Below are positions 21,445-30,274 of a DNA stretch of 64,000 nt, one piece after another. The notes beneath the pieces were generated by a model that saw nothing but the letters and a program-made list of their open reading frames with translations, was not told the DNA's origin and made no database searches. This DNA comes from Siphonodentalium dalli (taxonomy: Eukaryota; Mollusca; Scaphopoda; Gadilida; Siphonodentaliidae), in NCBI GenBank assembly GCA_032622095.1, contig CP136069.1, positions 205,142,690-205,206,689 on the forward strand, given 5' to 3'. Every line of letters begins with the position of its first letter. Position 1 is the first letter of the stretch. Position numbers and translations under genes: made by a program.

Positions 21445-21545
21445 TCAAAGGATGTGACCACATAATTTTTGCACAAGGGCTCGTGAGTAAGCCCAGTACT
21501 CACATTTTGAGCCAAAATGTGCACGAGCCCTGGGCTTACTGATTG
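21445..21545. repeat. Imperfect hairpin
   Basis: ttgcacaagggctcgtgagt aagccc is mirrored by gtgcacgagccctgggctta. Probably a short foldback remnant. 21546-21935 shows nothing recognisable. Confidence 0.6.
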
Positions 21546-21935
21546 GAGTATACAGATGTAGTAAGATAACGCAATATACCTTTCCTGGACAGTTCCATTT
21601 CCCCCATTCCAGAATTCTAATGAATTAAAATGGTACCGATTTTTATAAGAGACCCATACATTGTGTTAAAAGTTTTATTTTTGATGATATCAATGTGTCT
21701 TTCTGTGACATAATCCTTGTAGAAAGGTAGTTCAGGAATTTTTCAACCTATTTCGATACCGGAAAAATTTCAAAAGCAGATATTAATAGGTGTATTTTGA
21801 AGCTCAAACTGCCATGTGGCTTTAAATTGGAAGATTTAGTGTTTGTTTTTAGTCCATTTTTACCATTAAATCTTAAAAAAGCAAATATCATATTAGGAGA
21901 CTAATATGCTAAGTTTAGGAAATCAACTTCCTGAA

Positions 21936-22070
21936 TTAACCCTTCATTAACTAGAGATTCCTGAATTATTTTGAAAACCCTGTGTCAATACATTCTCTTA
22001 AATATGCGAGTCTCCCTGTGGGGCACATGATCTTTAATGTTGCACCAGCACTGAACACTGAAAGGGTTAA
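21936..22070. mobile_element. TTAA-B/C remnant
   Basis: TTAA at 21936-21939 and 22067-22070, decayed ends cccttcattaactagagatt and gcaccagcactgaacactga aaggg, with one half-hairpin (gtcaatacattctcttaaat). The right TTAA also starts the adjacent R370 copy. Confidence 0.65.
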
Positions 22071-22440
22071 AGTGATGTGAAACACTCCGGTTGGGTGACC
22101 AAATAGAAAGACCAAATCTTGCACAGAGTAGTTACTTTTATGAATATTAATCCAAATTTACAACACACACCATCAGTCTTATATATTTATTAAATGCAAT
22201 GAGTATCGATGGCAAAATCATTTGTGTTAGTATATCGCTGATTGTTGCATACCGAATCGAGATGTAAATATTTACAATTGAACGTAATTCAGACGGTATT
22301 TTTAATGGAGTTGTATGGTCGATCTCTTTGAGATTTTGGGTGATGTTATTAGAATGCTACATTCCCCCAGTTGGCATAGCGCCTGAGTACTAATTTTCAG
22401 TTTCACGCACCCGAACAAGTCCATAATATGACTTTAAACT
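22067..22440 (+). repeat. R370 dispersed repeat
   Basis: Forward copy from aaagtgatgtgaaacactcc through gcataccgaatcgagatgta and cacgcacccgaacaagtcca to aatatgacttt. It ends about 35 bp from SULF exon 4. Confidence 0.78.
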
Positions 22441-22474
22441 ATTTTAAGATGAATAATCGTTTGATAATACTCAC

Positions 22475-22540
22475 CCTCTCTCCAAAAGCACTGTATCCCT
22501 CCAAGGAATCTTCGTTGATACGAAATGCTGTGGATCAACA
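22475..22540 (-). CDS. SULF: SULF exon 4
   Basis: Small 66-bp exon, acceptor ttttcag, donor GTGAGT. Its first base completes Asn with two bases of exon 3 and it leaves two bases that start Gly. It encodes VDPQHFVSTKIPWRDTVLLE R. Vertebrates have [20 protein letters not shown] here, so WRDT-L-ERG is conserved; this segment closes the sulfatase domain. Confidence 0.92.
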
Positions 22541-22737
22541 CTGAAAAGAAATATAAAATAACCATTTAGTGGGGAAACATTTAGTCACTATTTAACAAGA
22601 GCATTGCTAGGGTGTAGCAAAATATGCACAATGTAATTCAAATAAAGGGCCATAACTCTGGTAAAAATTGGTTGGCAGAACCCAAATTCAAACTTGACTT
22701 CGAACTTTAAACTTGACTTCAAATTTTATAGTCCTGG

Positions 22738-22856
22738 TTTCATGGTTGAGGAAAAGGTCATGAATGAATGGCAACAAGCCATATTTCCGACTAAATCCTA
22801 AAAAGTTACCCATAATTCTGCTGTGGTTAAGGAGTTGGTTATTTAGGGCATTACTG
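22738..22856. mobile_element. FB1 foldback, truncated, at a splice donor
   Basis: One FB1 arm (gaatggcaacaagccatatt to ttaaggagttggttatttag ggcattactg) and a lost left arm. It ends at 22856, followed by TA at 22857-22858, which are intron positions +7 and +6 of the exon 3 donor. Confidence 0.85.
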
Positions 22857-22863
22857 TACATAC

Positions 22864-22992
22864 TTGGCATCATGAGAACCAGCTCTCAGTAGCGTCAGCA
22901 TTGATTCCCCGTCCATCCTCTCCGGTATCGTTACACCAGCCATGTCCAGGATCGTCGGAGCGATGTCGATATTCGCTACAATGTTTGTCACC
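22864..22992 (-). CDS. SULF: SULF exon 3: end of sulfatase domain
   Basis: Acceptor tctcccag, donor GTATGT. It takes two bases from exon 2 (Met codon) and leaves two. It encodes VTNIVANIDIAPTILDMAGV then IPERMDGESMLTLLRAGSHD. The family text is [31 protein letters not shown], so NIDIAPTILD-AG and DG-S hold. An 82-bp duplication of its acceptor and first part lies just upstream. Confidence 0.95.
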
Positions 22993-23019
22993 CTGGGAGA
23001 GAAAAACACAGATATGAAA

Positions 23020-23090
23020 ATGAATGTCTAGGATCATAGGAGCTATTGCGATATTCGATACGATGTTTGTCACCCTGAGAGAGAAAAACA
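23020..23090 (-). pseudogene. Duplicated partial SULF exon 3 with its own acceptor
   Basis: A diverged copy of the exon 3 acceptor (ttctctctcag) and about 50 bp of coding text reading VTNIVSNIAIAPMILDI, placed exactly 82 bp upstream of the real one. 82 is not a multiple of three. If this acceptor were used and the second ignored, the frame of exon 3 would shift and reach a stop near 22870. No donor follows the copy. Confidence 0.8.
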
Positions 23091-23155
23091 AGAGATTTTA
23101 AAATGAGATAATATAATCAGATAAAAATCTGTATTACCAGCCTCAAAATATGGGG

Positions 23156-23400
23156 GTGCCGGACATTTGCAGAATGAGGTCCCAAGAGGGTAAATTTAGC
23201 ACCATACCCTGCACAGCGGGCTAGCATTTCTAAATTAAATTCAACCAGTGAGTGGGTTGACCTCATTCTGCTTAGGTCTCATCTTCTTTGGAAAGTATCT
23301 TTATAATCAAATTGACAAGTTTTTTAGTTTCTTTAGAACTTCTTCACAAACATTCGTTTTTAGGTTAGTGTCTCTATATCCCAAAAAAACCCGCCATATC
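23156..23400. mobile_element. TPM element, truncated
   Basis: Left palindrome (gcagaatgaggtcccaagag ...) with an altered mirrored arm and part of the middle section (aagtatctttataatcaaat). The right half is missing. Confidence 0.68.
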
Positions 23401-23419
23401 AAATCCAGTCGTAAGTCGG

Positions 23420-23575
23420 GATTTTTTTACCCTGTGCCAATGCATTCTCTTATAAATGCGAGTCGACCATAGGTCGCCTCGCATATATAAGAGAATGCAT
23501 TGGCCTAACAATTTTTACAATTTTAATAATTTTTTCTTGTATTCTTTAACAATTTTATAATTTCACCATACAGAG
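23420..23575. mobile_element. TTAA-family hairpin module, fragment
   Basis: One hairpin (gtgccaatgcattctcttat / ataagagaatgcattggcct) and the spacer aacaatttttacaattttaa as in TTAA-C. No terminal repeats remain. A separate short text at 23576-23650 has gggctccctg like TTAA-B hairpins. Up to 24035 nothing more is recognised. Confidence 0.65.
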
Positions 23576-24035
23576 CCCCAGACAAACATGAGCAGACCAC
23601 ACTCTTCTATATGCTTCTATATATGTGTGGGGCTCCCTGCAGGGTAATGGTTGTTTTTATTTTATGTCCTAAAATTGTAAGAAACATTTATTTTAAAAAA
23701 ATGATAAAAAATTGTTAGGCGACCTATGGCAACATCGGCAAAATAACCCTGTCGTTCTGATGAGGTTCAGATTGTTTTCATTTTTCAAAGCGATTAAACA
23801 GTAAATGAACATTCAAATTAACAGTTGTTATATATGTTGTAAGGTAAGTATGGTCAGTCTATTATATTTAAAACAGACCATGGGTAGCTAATACAGTGAC
23901 TAAATGTCAAAATGTTACAACACATTGGGTGACTCAGAACAGAATGATCTTACCATGATCATACCAAGAAGGAGAACTCTATATTGTTAGTAATCTCAAT
24001 CACGGCAAATAGCAGATCAGCTGAGAGATTTATCG

Positions 24036-24215
24036 TGAATTACGATCGAAATAAAGCACTTTATTGTGCCTTTATAGACATATAATAAACACAATCTTAC
24101 GATCGAAATAAACCACTGTATTGTGCCTTAAAAGACAATTAATATACACAATCTTACGATCGAAATAAACCACTTAATTATGCCTCAATAGACAATTAAT
24201 ATACACAATCTTACA
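24036..24215. repeat. 60-bp tandem repeat, 3 copies
   Basis: acgatcgaaataaaccactt ... attgtgcct ... gacaattaatatacacaatc tt repeats three times in the intron between SULF exons 2 and 3. Confidence 0.85.
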
Positions 24216-24362
24216 GTTATATCTGTATTTTTATTCACAAACAAAATTGCTATATATAGTCTAGAAAGTGGGATTTAAAAGAATTATGTTGTTGTAATTG
24301 TGGTCCGGAAGAGATAGACCATCTTTAACACATACATATTCAATAATTATTTAGGGACTCAC

Positions 24363-24537
24363 ATTGTTCGAGGTCTGATTCCTGGTCCTCTGATATACAT
24401 CGGAACTTTGGTGTCGAAGTCGTATGGCATGGCCTTACCCTTCACCAACCCGAACTGTCGAGATGGTAGCCGTGATCGGAGGTGAAAATGATGTAGGTAT
24501 TCTCCAGCTCCCCTAAGATATCTAACTCTGTTATCAC
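24363..24537 (-). CDS. SULF: SULF exon 2: sulfatase domain with metal-site DH; one base missing
   Basis: Acceptor tcgcag, donor GTGAGT. It begins in phase 0: [26 protein letters not shown], then after the break [19 protein letters not shown] and [11 protein letters not shown]. In human SULF1 the same Asp-His of DHGYH are Ca ligands and the VKGK lysine lies at the active site. At about 24458-24461 the text is one base short of coding GQ after HL. The 175-bp length also breaks phase with exon 3, while 176 would fit. It is either an assembly error or a frameshifted allele. Confidence 0.93.
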
Positions 24538-24564
24538 CTGCGATAAAAACATGTAAATTGTTGC

Positions 24565-24808
24565 TTAACCTATTCTATACTGAATGGATTCTCCCACCAA
24601 GTTATAAAAGTATACATTGGAATAGTATATTATTCATCTGGAGGGGTTTTCAGACGGCAGATAATACAATTACAGAAGGAGTCCTGTATATTAGAGGGAA
24701 ATATTCAGATAATTCAATAAAAAACATATGGTGATCGTTTGTTGAACTTATTATCTGATCATTTCCTAAGGGATAACAACTCATCAATATTAGTATAGAA
24801 AGAGTTAA
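24565..24808. mobile_element. TTAA-D element, copy 2
   Basis: TTAA at 24565-24568 and 24805-24808 with decayed ends cctattctatactgaatgga and attagtatagaaagag. The interior matches 8808-9020 (gtatacattggaatagtata, gttgaacttattatctga). Confidence 0.75.
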
Positions 24809-24955
24809 AATACATGGTATGTGTTTGCTGATTGGTCAATGGTCAATGGAGCTTTCCACAGAGGCCACACCCACAGCGGTTATATGACTGATATAACACA
24901 AATTCTTCTTATGTATAATTTATTTACCGGTGGTTTAATTACTATTATTGGTTAT

Positions 24956-24999
<44 letters not shown>
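24956..24999. repeat. Poly-G run of 44
   Basis: Uninterrupted G on the plus strand, poly-C in the SULF transcript, 34 bp downstream of the exon 1 donor. Length is probably approximate. Confidence 0.9.
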
Positions 25000-25033
25000 C
25001 TACTGGTTATATATTTTGATGTATAATACTCAC

Positions 25034-25184
25034 CTTTTCGACTAGATCATCGACTGACTGTAGAGTTTGTAACCGTTTCTGTTGTAGGACGTCAGTGAAG
25101 TGTTTATGGATGGGCTCCATTGGATAGGTGTATCGCAGCAGCCACTGTTTATCCATGTTCGGAGCATAATCCCATCCAGGTGTT
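25034..25184 (-). CDS. SULF: SULF exon 1 of those visible: sulfatase domain
   Basis: Acceptor cacttttag, donor GTGAGT. It begins with one base of a split codon and ends in phase 0. It encodes [39 protein letters not shown] and [10 protein letters not shown]. Vertebrates have [41 protein letters not shown], and Drosophila has KQWILR, so the match is strong throughout. The preceding exon must end with two bases of a codon and was not found; the assembly gap begins 884 bp upstream. Confidence 0.95.
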
Positions 25185-25273
25185 CTAAAAGTGAAAGAAT
25201 GAGCATGAGATCCAAACCTCAAAAGGTCACAGACCCCACATCCCCGAAACGAGGTCGCAGAACCCACATCACC

Positions 25274-25620
25274 ACATCACCTCTCCCATAGCGAGCCTTG
25301 CATATATATGAGAATACACTGGCTTACCAGGCGAAGGTAAATAATGTTAGGCCAGTGTATTCTCTTATAGATGTACCTCTCCCATAGCGAGCCTTACATA
25401 TATATGAGAATGCACTGGCTTACCAGGTGAAGGTAAATAATGTTAGGCCAGTGTAGTTTCTTAAAGATGTACCTCTCCCGTAGCGAGCCTTGCATATATA
25501 TGAGAATACACTGGCTTACCAGGCGAAGGTAAATAATGTTAGGCCAGTATATTCTTTTATAGATGTACCTCTCCCATAGGGAGCCTTGCATATATATGAG
25601 AATGCACTGGCTAACAAGGT
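25274..25620. repeat. Tandem array of TTAA-B hairpin modules, about 4 copies of 97 bp
   Basis: Units start cctctcccatagcgagcctt at about 25280, 25377, 25473 and 25570. Each holds a hairpin arm (gcatatatatgagaatacac tgg), the text aggtaaataatgttaggcca and the next arm. The hairpin has been amplified in tandem away from its transposon ends. Confidence 0.85.
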
Positions 25621-25627
25621 CAAGGTG

Positions 25628-25868
25628 TTAACCCTTTGAGTGCCAGGGGCCGATCTCATCGGCCCTAAACCTACAAAATAAGAATATAAGAATAAATTAT
25701 TAAAATTGTCAAAAATTGTAAATAAAACAACAACAAAAAACAAATTGTTAGGCCAATGCATTCTCTTATATATGCGAGGCAACCTATGGTCGCCTCGCAT
25801 ATATAAGAGAATGCATTGGCACTGGTATAGGTTGATACAAAAATCGACCTGGCACTCAAAGGGTTTAA
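25628..25868. mobile_element. TTAA-C element, short form
   Basis: TTAA at 25628 and 25865, ends CCCTTTGAGTGCCAGGGGCC and acctggcactcaaaggg. One clean hairpin with gccaatgcattctcttatat lies inside. It is reverse-oriented relative to 28585-29035. Confidence 0.85.
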
Positions 25869-26068
25869 AGGTGACTTTGACTGATAGAACATATGAATCA
25901 TTTTCTTAAACTTACTGTATCGATTCGAGGCATGGGGGGGTGTCATTTTGAGTCAGGGAGACAACACAACAGGAGAAATGGTAAGTAAACAAATTAACAT
26001 TTATCATCAATGAATAGGAATCCTTTTGCACTTTCATTTTTGTTGTTGTTGGAAGTATTGCTAGAAAT

Positions 26069-26168
26069 NNNNNNNNNNNNNNNNNNNNNNNNNNNNNNNN
26101 NNNNNNNNNNNNNNNNNNNNNNNNNNNNNNNNNNNNNNNNNNNNNNNNNNNNNNNNNNNNNNNNNNNN
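26069..26168. other. Assembly gap, 100 N
   Basis: One hundred N, the usual placeholder size, so the true length is unknown. It cuts into a TPM element on its right side and lies upstream of the first visible SULF exon. Confidence 0.99.
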
Positions 26169-26428
26169 CATAAACTCAGATTGAAGTTCCCAAATAGTGA
26201 ATATTGAGATGTACACCCATTTGGAACCTTGATTATGCAAAATTTTGTCTGCCAATTTAGGATATAGAGAAACTAAACTAAAAAAGAAAGAGAATCTATG
26301 TGAAGAAGTTTCTATAGAAATTTGATAATAAAGAATCTTTTCAGAGAAAATGATACCTAAGCAAAATGAGGTCCCTAGAGGGAGAATTTAGTGATGCTAG
26401 CCCGCATATCCCACACTGAACTCAGGCT
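26169..26428. mobile_element. TPM element cut by the gap
   Basis: Middle section and a damaged right palindrome (gcaaaatgaggtccctagag ...). The left half is presumably inside the gap. Confidence 0.75.
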
Positions 26429-26488
26429 TGTTATAAAAGTCTACATTGGAATGATCTACCAATTTACATGACTTGAATTGATATACTT

Positions 26489-26912
26489 TCATGGTGAGAG
26501 CTGTGCTGGTGCAGCATTATAGATCCTGCACCAGTGCATTTTCTTATAATATAGGGAGCCTCGCCTGTATAAGAGAATGCACTGGCTTACCAGGTCAATG
26601 TAATTATTATCAGGTTAATGTATGCTCTTATACAGTAAAGCCCTAAATAATCGACTCCTTAAACACAGCAGAATTATGGGTAACTTTTCAGGATTTAGTC
26701 GGAAATATGGCTTGTTGCCATTCATCGGAAAGCTCTCCCCAACAAGCCATATTTCCGACTAAATCCTGAAAAGTTACTCATAATTCTGCTGTGTTTAAGG
26801 AGTCGATTACTTAGGGCATTACTGTATATGCAGACTCACATTTATATAAGAGAATACATTGGCACAGGGTTTTCGCAAAATTTCAGGAAGCTCCAGCCAT
26901 GGAAGGGTCAAT
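26489..26912. mobile_element. TTAA-B element with nested FB1
   Basis: Left end tcatggtgagagctgtgctg, right end gctccagccatggaagggtc aa. FB1 occupies 26633-26824 with TA on both sides, inserted after ctctta in the second hairpin, the same place as in 10362-10825. The left TTAA is lost (ttactttcat region) and the right is mutated to TCAA. Confidence 0.83.
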
Positions 26913-27465
26913 GCACGTGTATAAATTCAAACATATGGCGATATTCTTTATTTTCCCTCACTTATAATAGATGTATTGAGTTTCTCTTAATTAAACACAT
27001 TAACAAGCTCTTGGTTGGATGGTGGACAACACAATCTAGATTAATGAGTAATTAACAGTGACATAAAGCACTTTTTGCAGACATACGTTTTATCTCGTTT
27101 GATGCATGCCAAATGTATAATTTACTATAAAATACAATATCCTGTCCTTTGAAGAAAACTAGTTCCTTTGAATGAGATCAGACTCATGCGACAGATGCAG
27201 AGCACTAGCTTATTATATGATGTAATGAAGAGTGAAATCGCATAGACTAGTTGCCACATTCAAGCTTCACATCTGATTTAACACACATTGAAGTGTGTAT
27301 ACGTTTGTCGCTCGGGTGCCTTCCTTTAGCACACCTGGTGTGAGGGTTTGTTGGTGTTAAAGCATATGATTTGCTCCTTGGCGTGTGTTCCTTTACCTGA
27401 CAGGAGTATCGTAGCAATCTCAGTTCTTATTCACTGAGTTCAACATCACTTGAAACTTTTTTTCA
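26913..27465. other. No gene recognised
   Basis: No repeat family from this window and no splice-bounded coding text. The minus strand was read for SULF N-terminal exons without success. Confidence 0.45.
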
Positions 27466-27700
27466 TAATGATTAAGTGGTGTATGTCCAGGGGGGGGGGG
27501 GGGCACATAGGGACGTGGATTAAGTGGTGTATGTCCAGGGGGGGGGGCACAGGGGGTATGTCTCTATACTGTTAAGTTGGGACGTGGATTAAGTGGTGTA
27601 TGTCTCTATACTGTTAAGTAGGGACGTGGATTAAGTGGTGTATGTCTCTATACTGTTAAATAGGGACGTGGTTAGAGAGTATGTTGGGAGGGGGGGGGGC
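27466..27700. repeat. 44-bp tandem repeat with G runs
   Basis: ggattaagtggtgtatgtct ctatactgttaagtagggac gt repeats, with two early units carrying ccagggggggg runs. About five units. Confidence 0.8.
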
Positions 27701-27769
27701 CATGAATCTCTACTCTGGCTAACGCCCATAGAGATCAAATGGTACCACTTTACCGCCCTCTTAACTATG

Positions 27770-27966
27770 GCTGAATAGGTCATTGTCGCATCGTTTCTGG
27801 CAAAAGACACCCAGGATCTCTTAAACTGTCAAAAAGACACCCACGATCTCAAAGTCTCACCAAACAACGGGAATTTTGTTTAGTCGTCTGCTGGGTGTCT
27901 TTTTGACAGTTTACGAGATCCTGGGTGTCTTTTTGACAGAAACCATGCGACAATGACCTATTCAGC
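27770..27966. mobile_element. Mutator-like foldback, 197 bp
   Basis: Terminal inverted repeats GCTGAATAGGTCATTGTCGC at both ends and a perfect 9-bp target duplication ttaactatg (27761-27769 and 27967-27975). Internal sections gacacccaggatctc and ctgtcaaaaagacaccca are also mirrored. 9-bp duplications are typical of Mutator-like elements; class is inferred from that and the long inverted repeat. Confidence 0.83.
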
Positions 27967-28038
27967 TTAACTATGCCCTTAGAGATCATATTCCATCAGT
28001 ACAAAACCTGGAACTTTTTGATGTTCTTTCCCCTTATG

Positions 28039-28493
28039 AGGGTATCCCCCCCTTTTCGGTACGCGGGATTCAGGGTGTTTTGAAGCCGTACCCCCGAATT
28101 AACTGGTATTCGGGTTCAAACAAAACATCTTGGACGCAGGTTTTGATGGCGCAAAATAATATTTTGTGCTAGTTATCTGTATGAATGAGTGGGTAGAATA
28201 GCTTCTTGGGCATATTCGACCACCATGCCATTATAAAGTATCATTAATCGTATCATAACGGCCTCATAACGCCCATAACGCGACCGGCGTCTCTTCGGCC
28301 GTTAACCGGAAAGCGTCTGGAAACTATATTTGATTTGTGTTCCAATTCCAAACTTTTAATTAACCGGTATATTAAAACAGTCAATTTGTATGTCATTTAT
28401 CGCATATTATTTCTTAGCATGTATTCAGGATTTACCCCCCAAAATTAACTGGTATTCAGGATTCAGGGGGGAGTGGGGGGGGGGTGATACCCT
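28039..28493. mobile_element. hAT-like element with C/G-rich ends, 455 bp
   Basis: Ends AGGGTATCCCCCCC and GGGGGGGTGATACCCT, flanked by perfect 8-bp duplications cccttatg (28031-28038 and 28494-28501). Both ends carry the text aattaactggtattc. 8-bp duplication fits hAT (or P/Merlin-type) transposons. No transposase is present. Confidence 0.8.
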
Positions 28494-28584
28494 CCCTTAT
28501 GACAGGGAACTTTATACTATTGAACAAACAAGGCAGAGAATATATTTCTTTGTTAATACATGGTCATAAAAAATCTACTACACA

Positions 28585-29035
28585 TTAACCCTTTCAGTGC
28601 CAGGTCAGATTTTTGTATCAACCATATACCCTGTGCCAATGCATTCTCTTATATATGCGAGTCGACCATAGGTCGCCTCGCATATATAAGAGAATGCATT
28701 GGCCTAACAATTTTTCATCATTTGTTATTATTTTTTACAATTTTTTACAATTTTAATAATTTTTTCTTATATTCTTTAACAGACTTATTTTGTAGGTTTA
28801 GTGCCAGGGAACCTTACGTTTTTCATGGGCATCAAAATTATTACTATGAATACTTGGTGATAGTTTTTAGTTATAACATGCCCCTAAGGTTTTATCCAGT
28901 TTGTTTTTAAATTCACTATAGCATGCTTAAGCATACCCAAAAATAATTCAACCCAAAAAAAAAAAAAAAAATTTAGGGCCGATTTTGCAGACCGTAAATT
29001 AGGGCCAATGAGATCAGCCCCTGGCACTGAAAGGG
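28585..29035. mobile_element. TTAA-C element, long form
   Basis: Left TTAA at 28585 (cacattaaccctttcagtgc), end CCCTTTCAGTGCCAGG and right end CCTGGCACTGAAAGGG at 29035. One hairpin at 28630-28705 and AT-rich spacer text repeated twice. The right TTAA is absent; an A run (28959-28974) is internal. The left flank matches the host repeat at 29766, whose empty site reads cacattaagggtgg. Confidence 0.8.
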
Positions 29036-29314
29036 CTTTTTAAGGTCAATATTTGTAAAAAGCATATAGTTAGTTTTTTCAAGATTGAGTGATAATTTGT
29101 AAGCTGAGAAACAGTCACACATATTATTCATCTCAGTGTTTACTTTCTCATATATTCTTCCAATGTTACTATTTGAATAAAATGCATTAGTATCATCCAC
29201 AAAGAGTTTCAATATCAAATCTTTACATATGTTAGGCAAATTATTCATGTATATGAGAAAGAGAAGGGGACCAAGAATTGCCATAGTTGAAATCCTTCGA
29301 TTTTTTATGGGCAA
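29036..29314 (-). pseudogene. Non-LTR retrotransposon reverse transcriptase fragment
   Basis: A minus-strand frame with RT motifs in order: ILGPLLFLIYMNNLPNI (domain with the LGPLLF signature), LKLFVDDTNAFY (catalytic DD; the usual FADD has become FVDD) and KLSLNLEKTNYMLF (the conserved N-x-x-K region). The upstream GVPQGS-like text is degraded (MPIKNRRISTMA). It is cut on the 3' side by the TTAA-C element. Only about 90 residues of a roughly 900-residue ORF remain, so it is dead. The clade cannot be told. Confidence 0.85.
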
Positions 29315-29765
29315 TCCCCTAGTAACTTCAATAATATGTTTAACAAGAGATACTAGATACTGAAGGATGGAACCTTGGTTTCACCATCTTTCATACACTT
29401 GACAGCTATAGCCTATGGATATATGATTCATTGTTGTTACACTAAGAAATCGGAGCCTATTTTTTCCTGCCATTTGCTCCAGGTTATTGGGCTCCAGTTT
29501 CCGTACTTTATACTCTATTTCTCTTTGTTGAAAAATCATTTGTTTTAGTTAGGATAATTTGTCCAGAGCTGCCGAGACTGTTATCTAAATTGGTGTAACT
29601 TTTCTTAGTAAAAACAGATCATTCTCAGTAATGCATTTCTCACTAGATACGAGATATGCAAAGAAATTCTCATATGAGTTTGAAAAAACTCTTTAATTCA
29701 CCGATATGTTCACTCCTTCCAAAGATTATGTGCTTACAATTATTAGTATGTGGCCATTAGATCAT
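29315..29765. other. No feature recognised
   Basis: Probably degraded LINE sequence upstream of the RT fragment, but no further motif could be read. Confidence 0.4.
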
Positions 29766-30274
29766 GCCATGAATCTCTACTCTGGCTGACGCCCGTAGAG
29801 ATCATATTCAATCAGTACTAAACCTGGGAACTTTTTTATGTTTTGACCCATTATGACAGGGAACTTTATAACATTGAACAAAAAAGGCAGGGAATATATT
29901 TGTTTGTTAATACGTGTTCCTCAGTATAAATCTACTTCACATTAAGGGTGGTCCCAGCTCAAGATTGCATGCTTTTCTGTGACTTTTGTGAGCCAATATC
30001 ACAATAAACATTGAAATAATTATCCAGGAGAAATGCGAAAATTGTAACGATGGAAAGTAAAACAGCTCACAAAGTCACTGTGATCATGCAATTTCGAGTT
30101 GGGACCCTCGCCTACAGTGAAGTACATTATTAAGGAACAGGTAATAACTAAGAAATATATTCCCCGCATTATTTTTTCCAACTTTATAAGGTTCCCTGTC
30201 AAAACTTCAAAAGGTTTCAGGTCTTGTACTGGTGGAATATGATATCTACAGACATTAGCCAGAGTAGAGATTCA
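29766..30274. mobile_element. Foldback host repeat, complete
   Basis: Arms: gccatgaatctctactctgg ... cctgggaactt ... agggtggtcccagctcaaga, mirrored by tcgagttgggaccctcgcct ... aggttccctgtcaaaactt ... ccagagtagagattcatggc. Arms of roughly 200 bp make it a large foldback. A partial extra arm follows to about 30340. The first half is the empty-site paralog of 27702-28584. Confidence 0.8.

Larger units (their letters stand above)
10895..25184 (-). other. SULF: SULF gene, partial: extracellular heparan sulfate endosulfatase
   Basis: Ten exons on the minus strand, in 5'-3' order: 25184-25034, 24537-24363, 22992-22864, 22540-22475, 18124-17962, 16909-16672, 14960-14763, 13206-13058, 12263-12136, 11109-10895. 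Their translation follows the animal SULF1/SULF2 order: end of the sulfatase domain, basic hydrophilic domain, start of the C-terminal domain. Family knowledge: these secreted enzymes remove 6-O-sulfate from heparan sulfate outside the cell and so tune growth-factor and Wnt signalling. All introns use GT/AG. The introns are stuffed with repeats. The catalytic CxPSR segment, signal peptide and last roughly 100 residues are not visible. SULF1 versus SULF2 orthology cannot be decided; invertebrates usually have one gene. One base is missing in the second exon. Confidence 0.93.
27702..28584. mobile_element. Foldback host repeat (gccatgaatctctactctgg), left half, with two nested insertions
   Basis: The host text gccatgaatctctactctgg ... 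cagtacaaaacctggaactt ... acagggaactttatactatt ... aaatctactacacattaa matches 29766-29947. It is broken by a Mutator-like foldback at 27770-27966 and a hAT-like element at 28039-28493. The intact paralog gives the empty-site sequence for the latter. Confidence 0.85.

Noticed and set aside
25915-25975. Possible SULF exon upstream of 25184, reading PHASNRY on the minus strand next to a GTAAGT
   Set aside because: Resembles the family text NASQHI, but the phase to exon 1 is off by one, a TGA lies just upstream in that frame and no AG acceptor precedes it.
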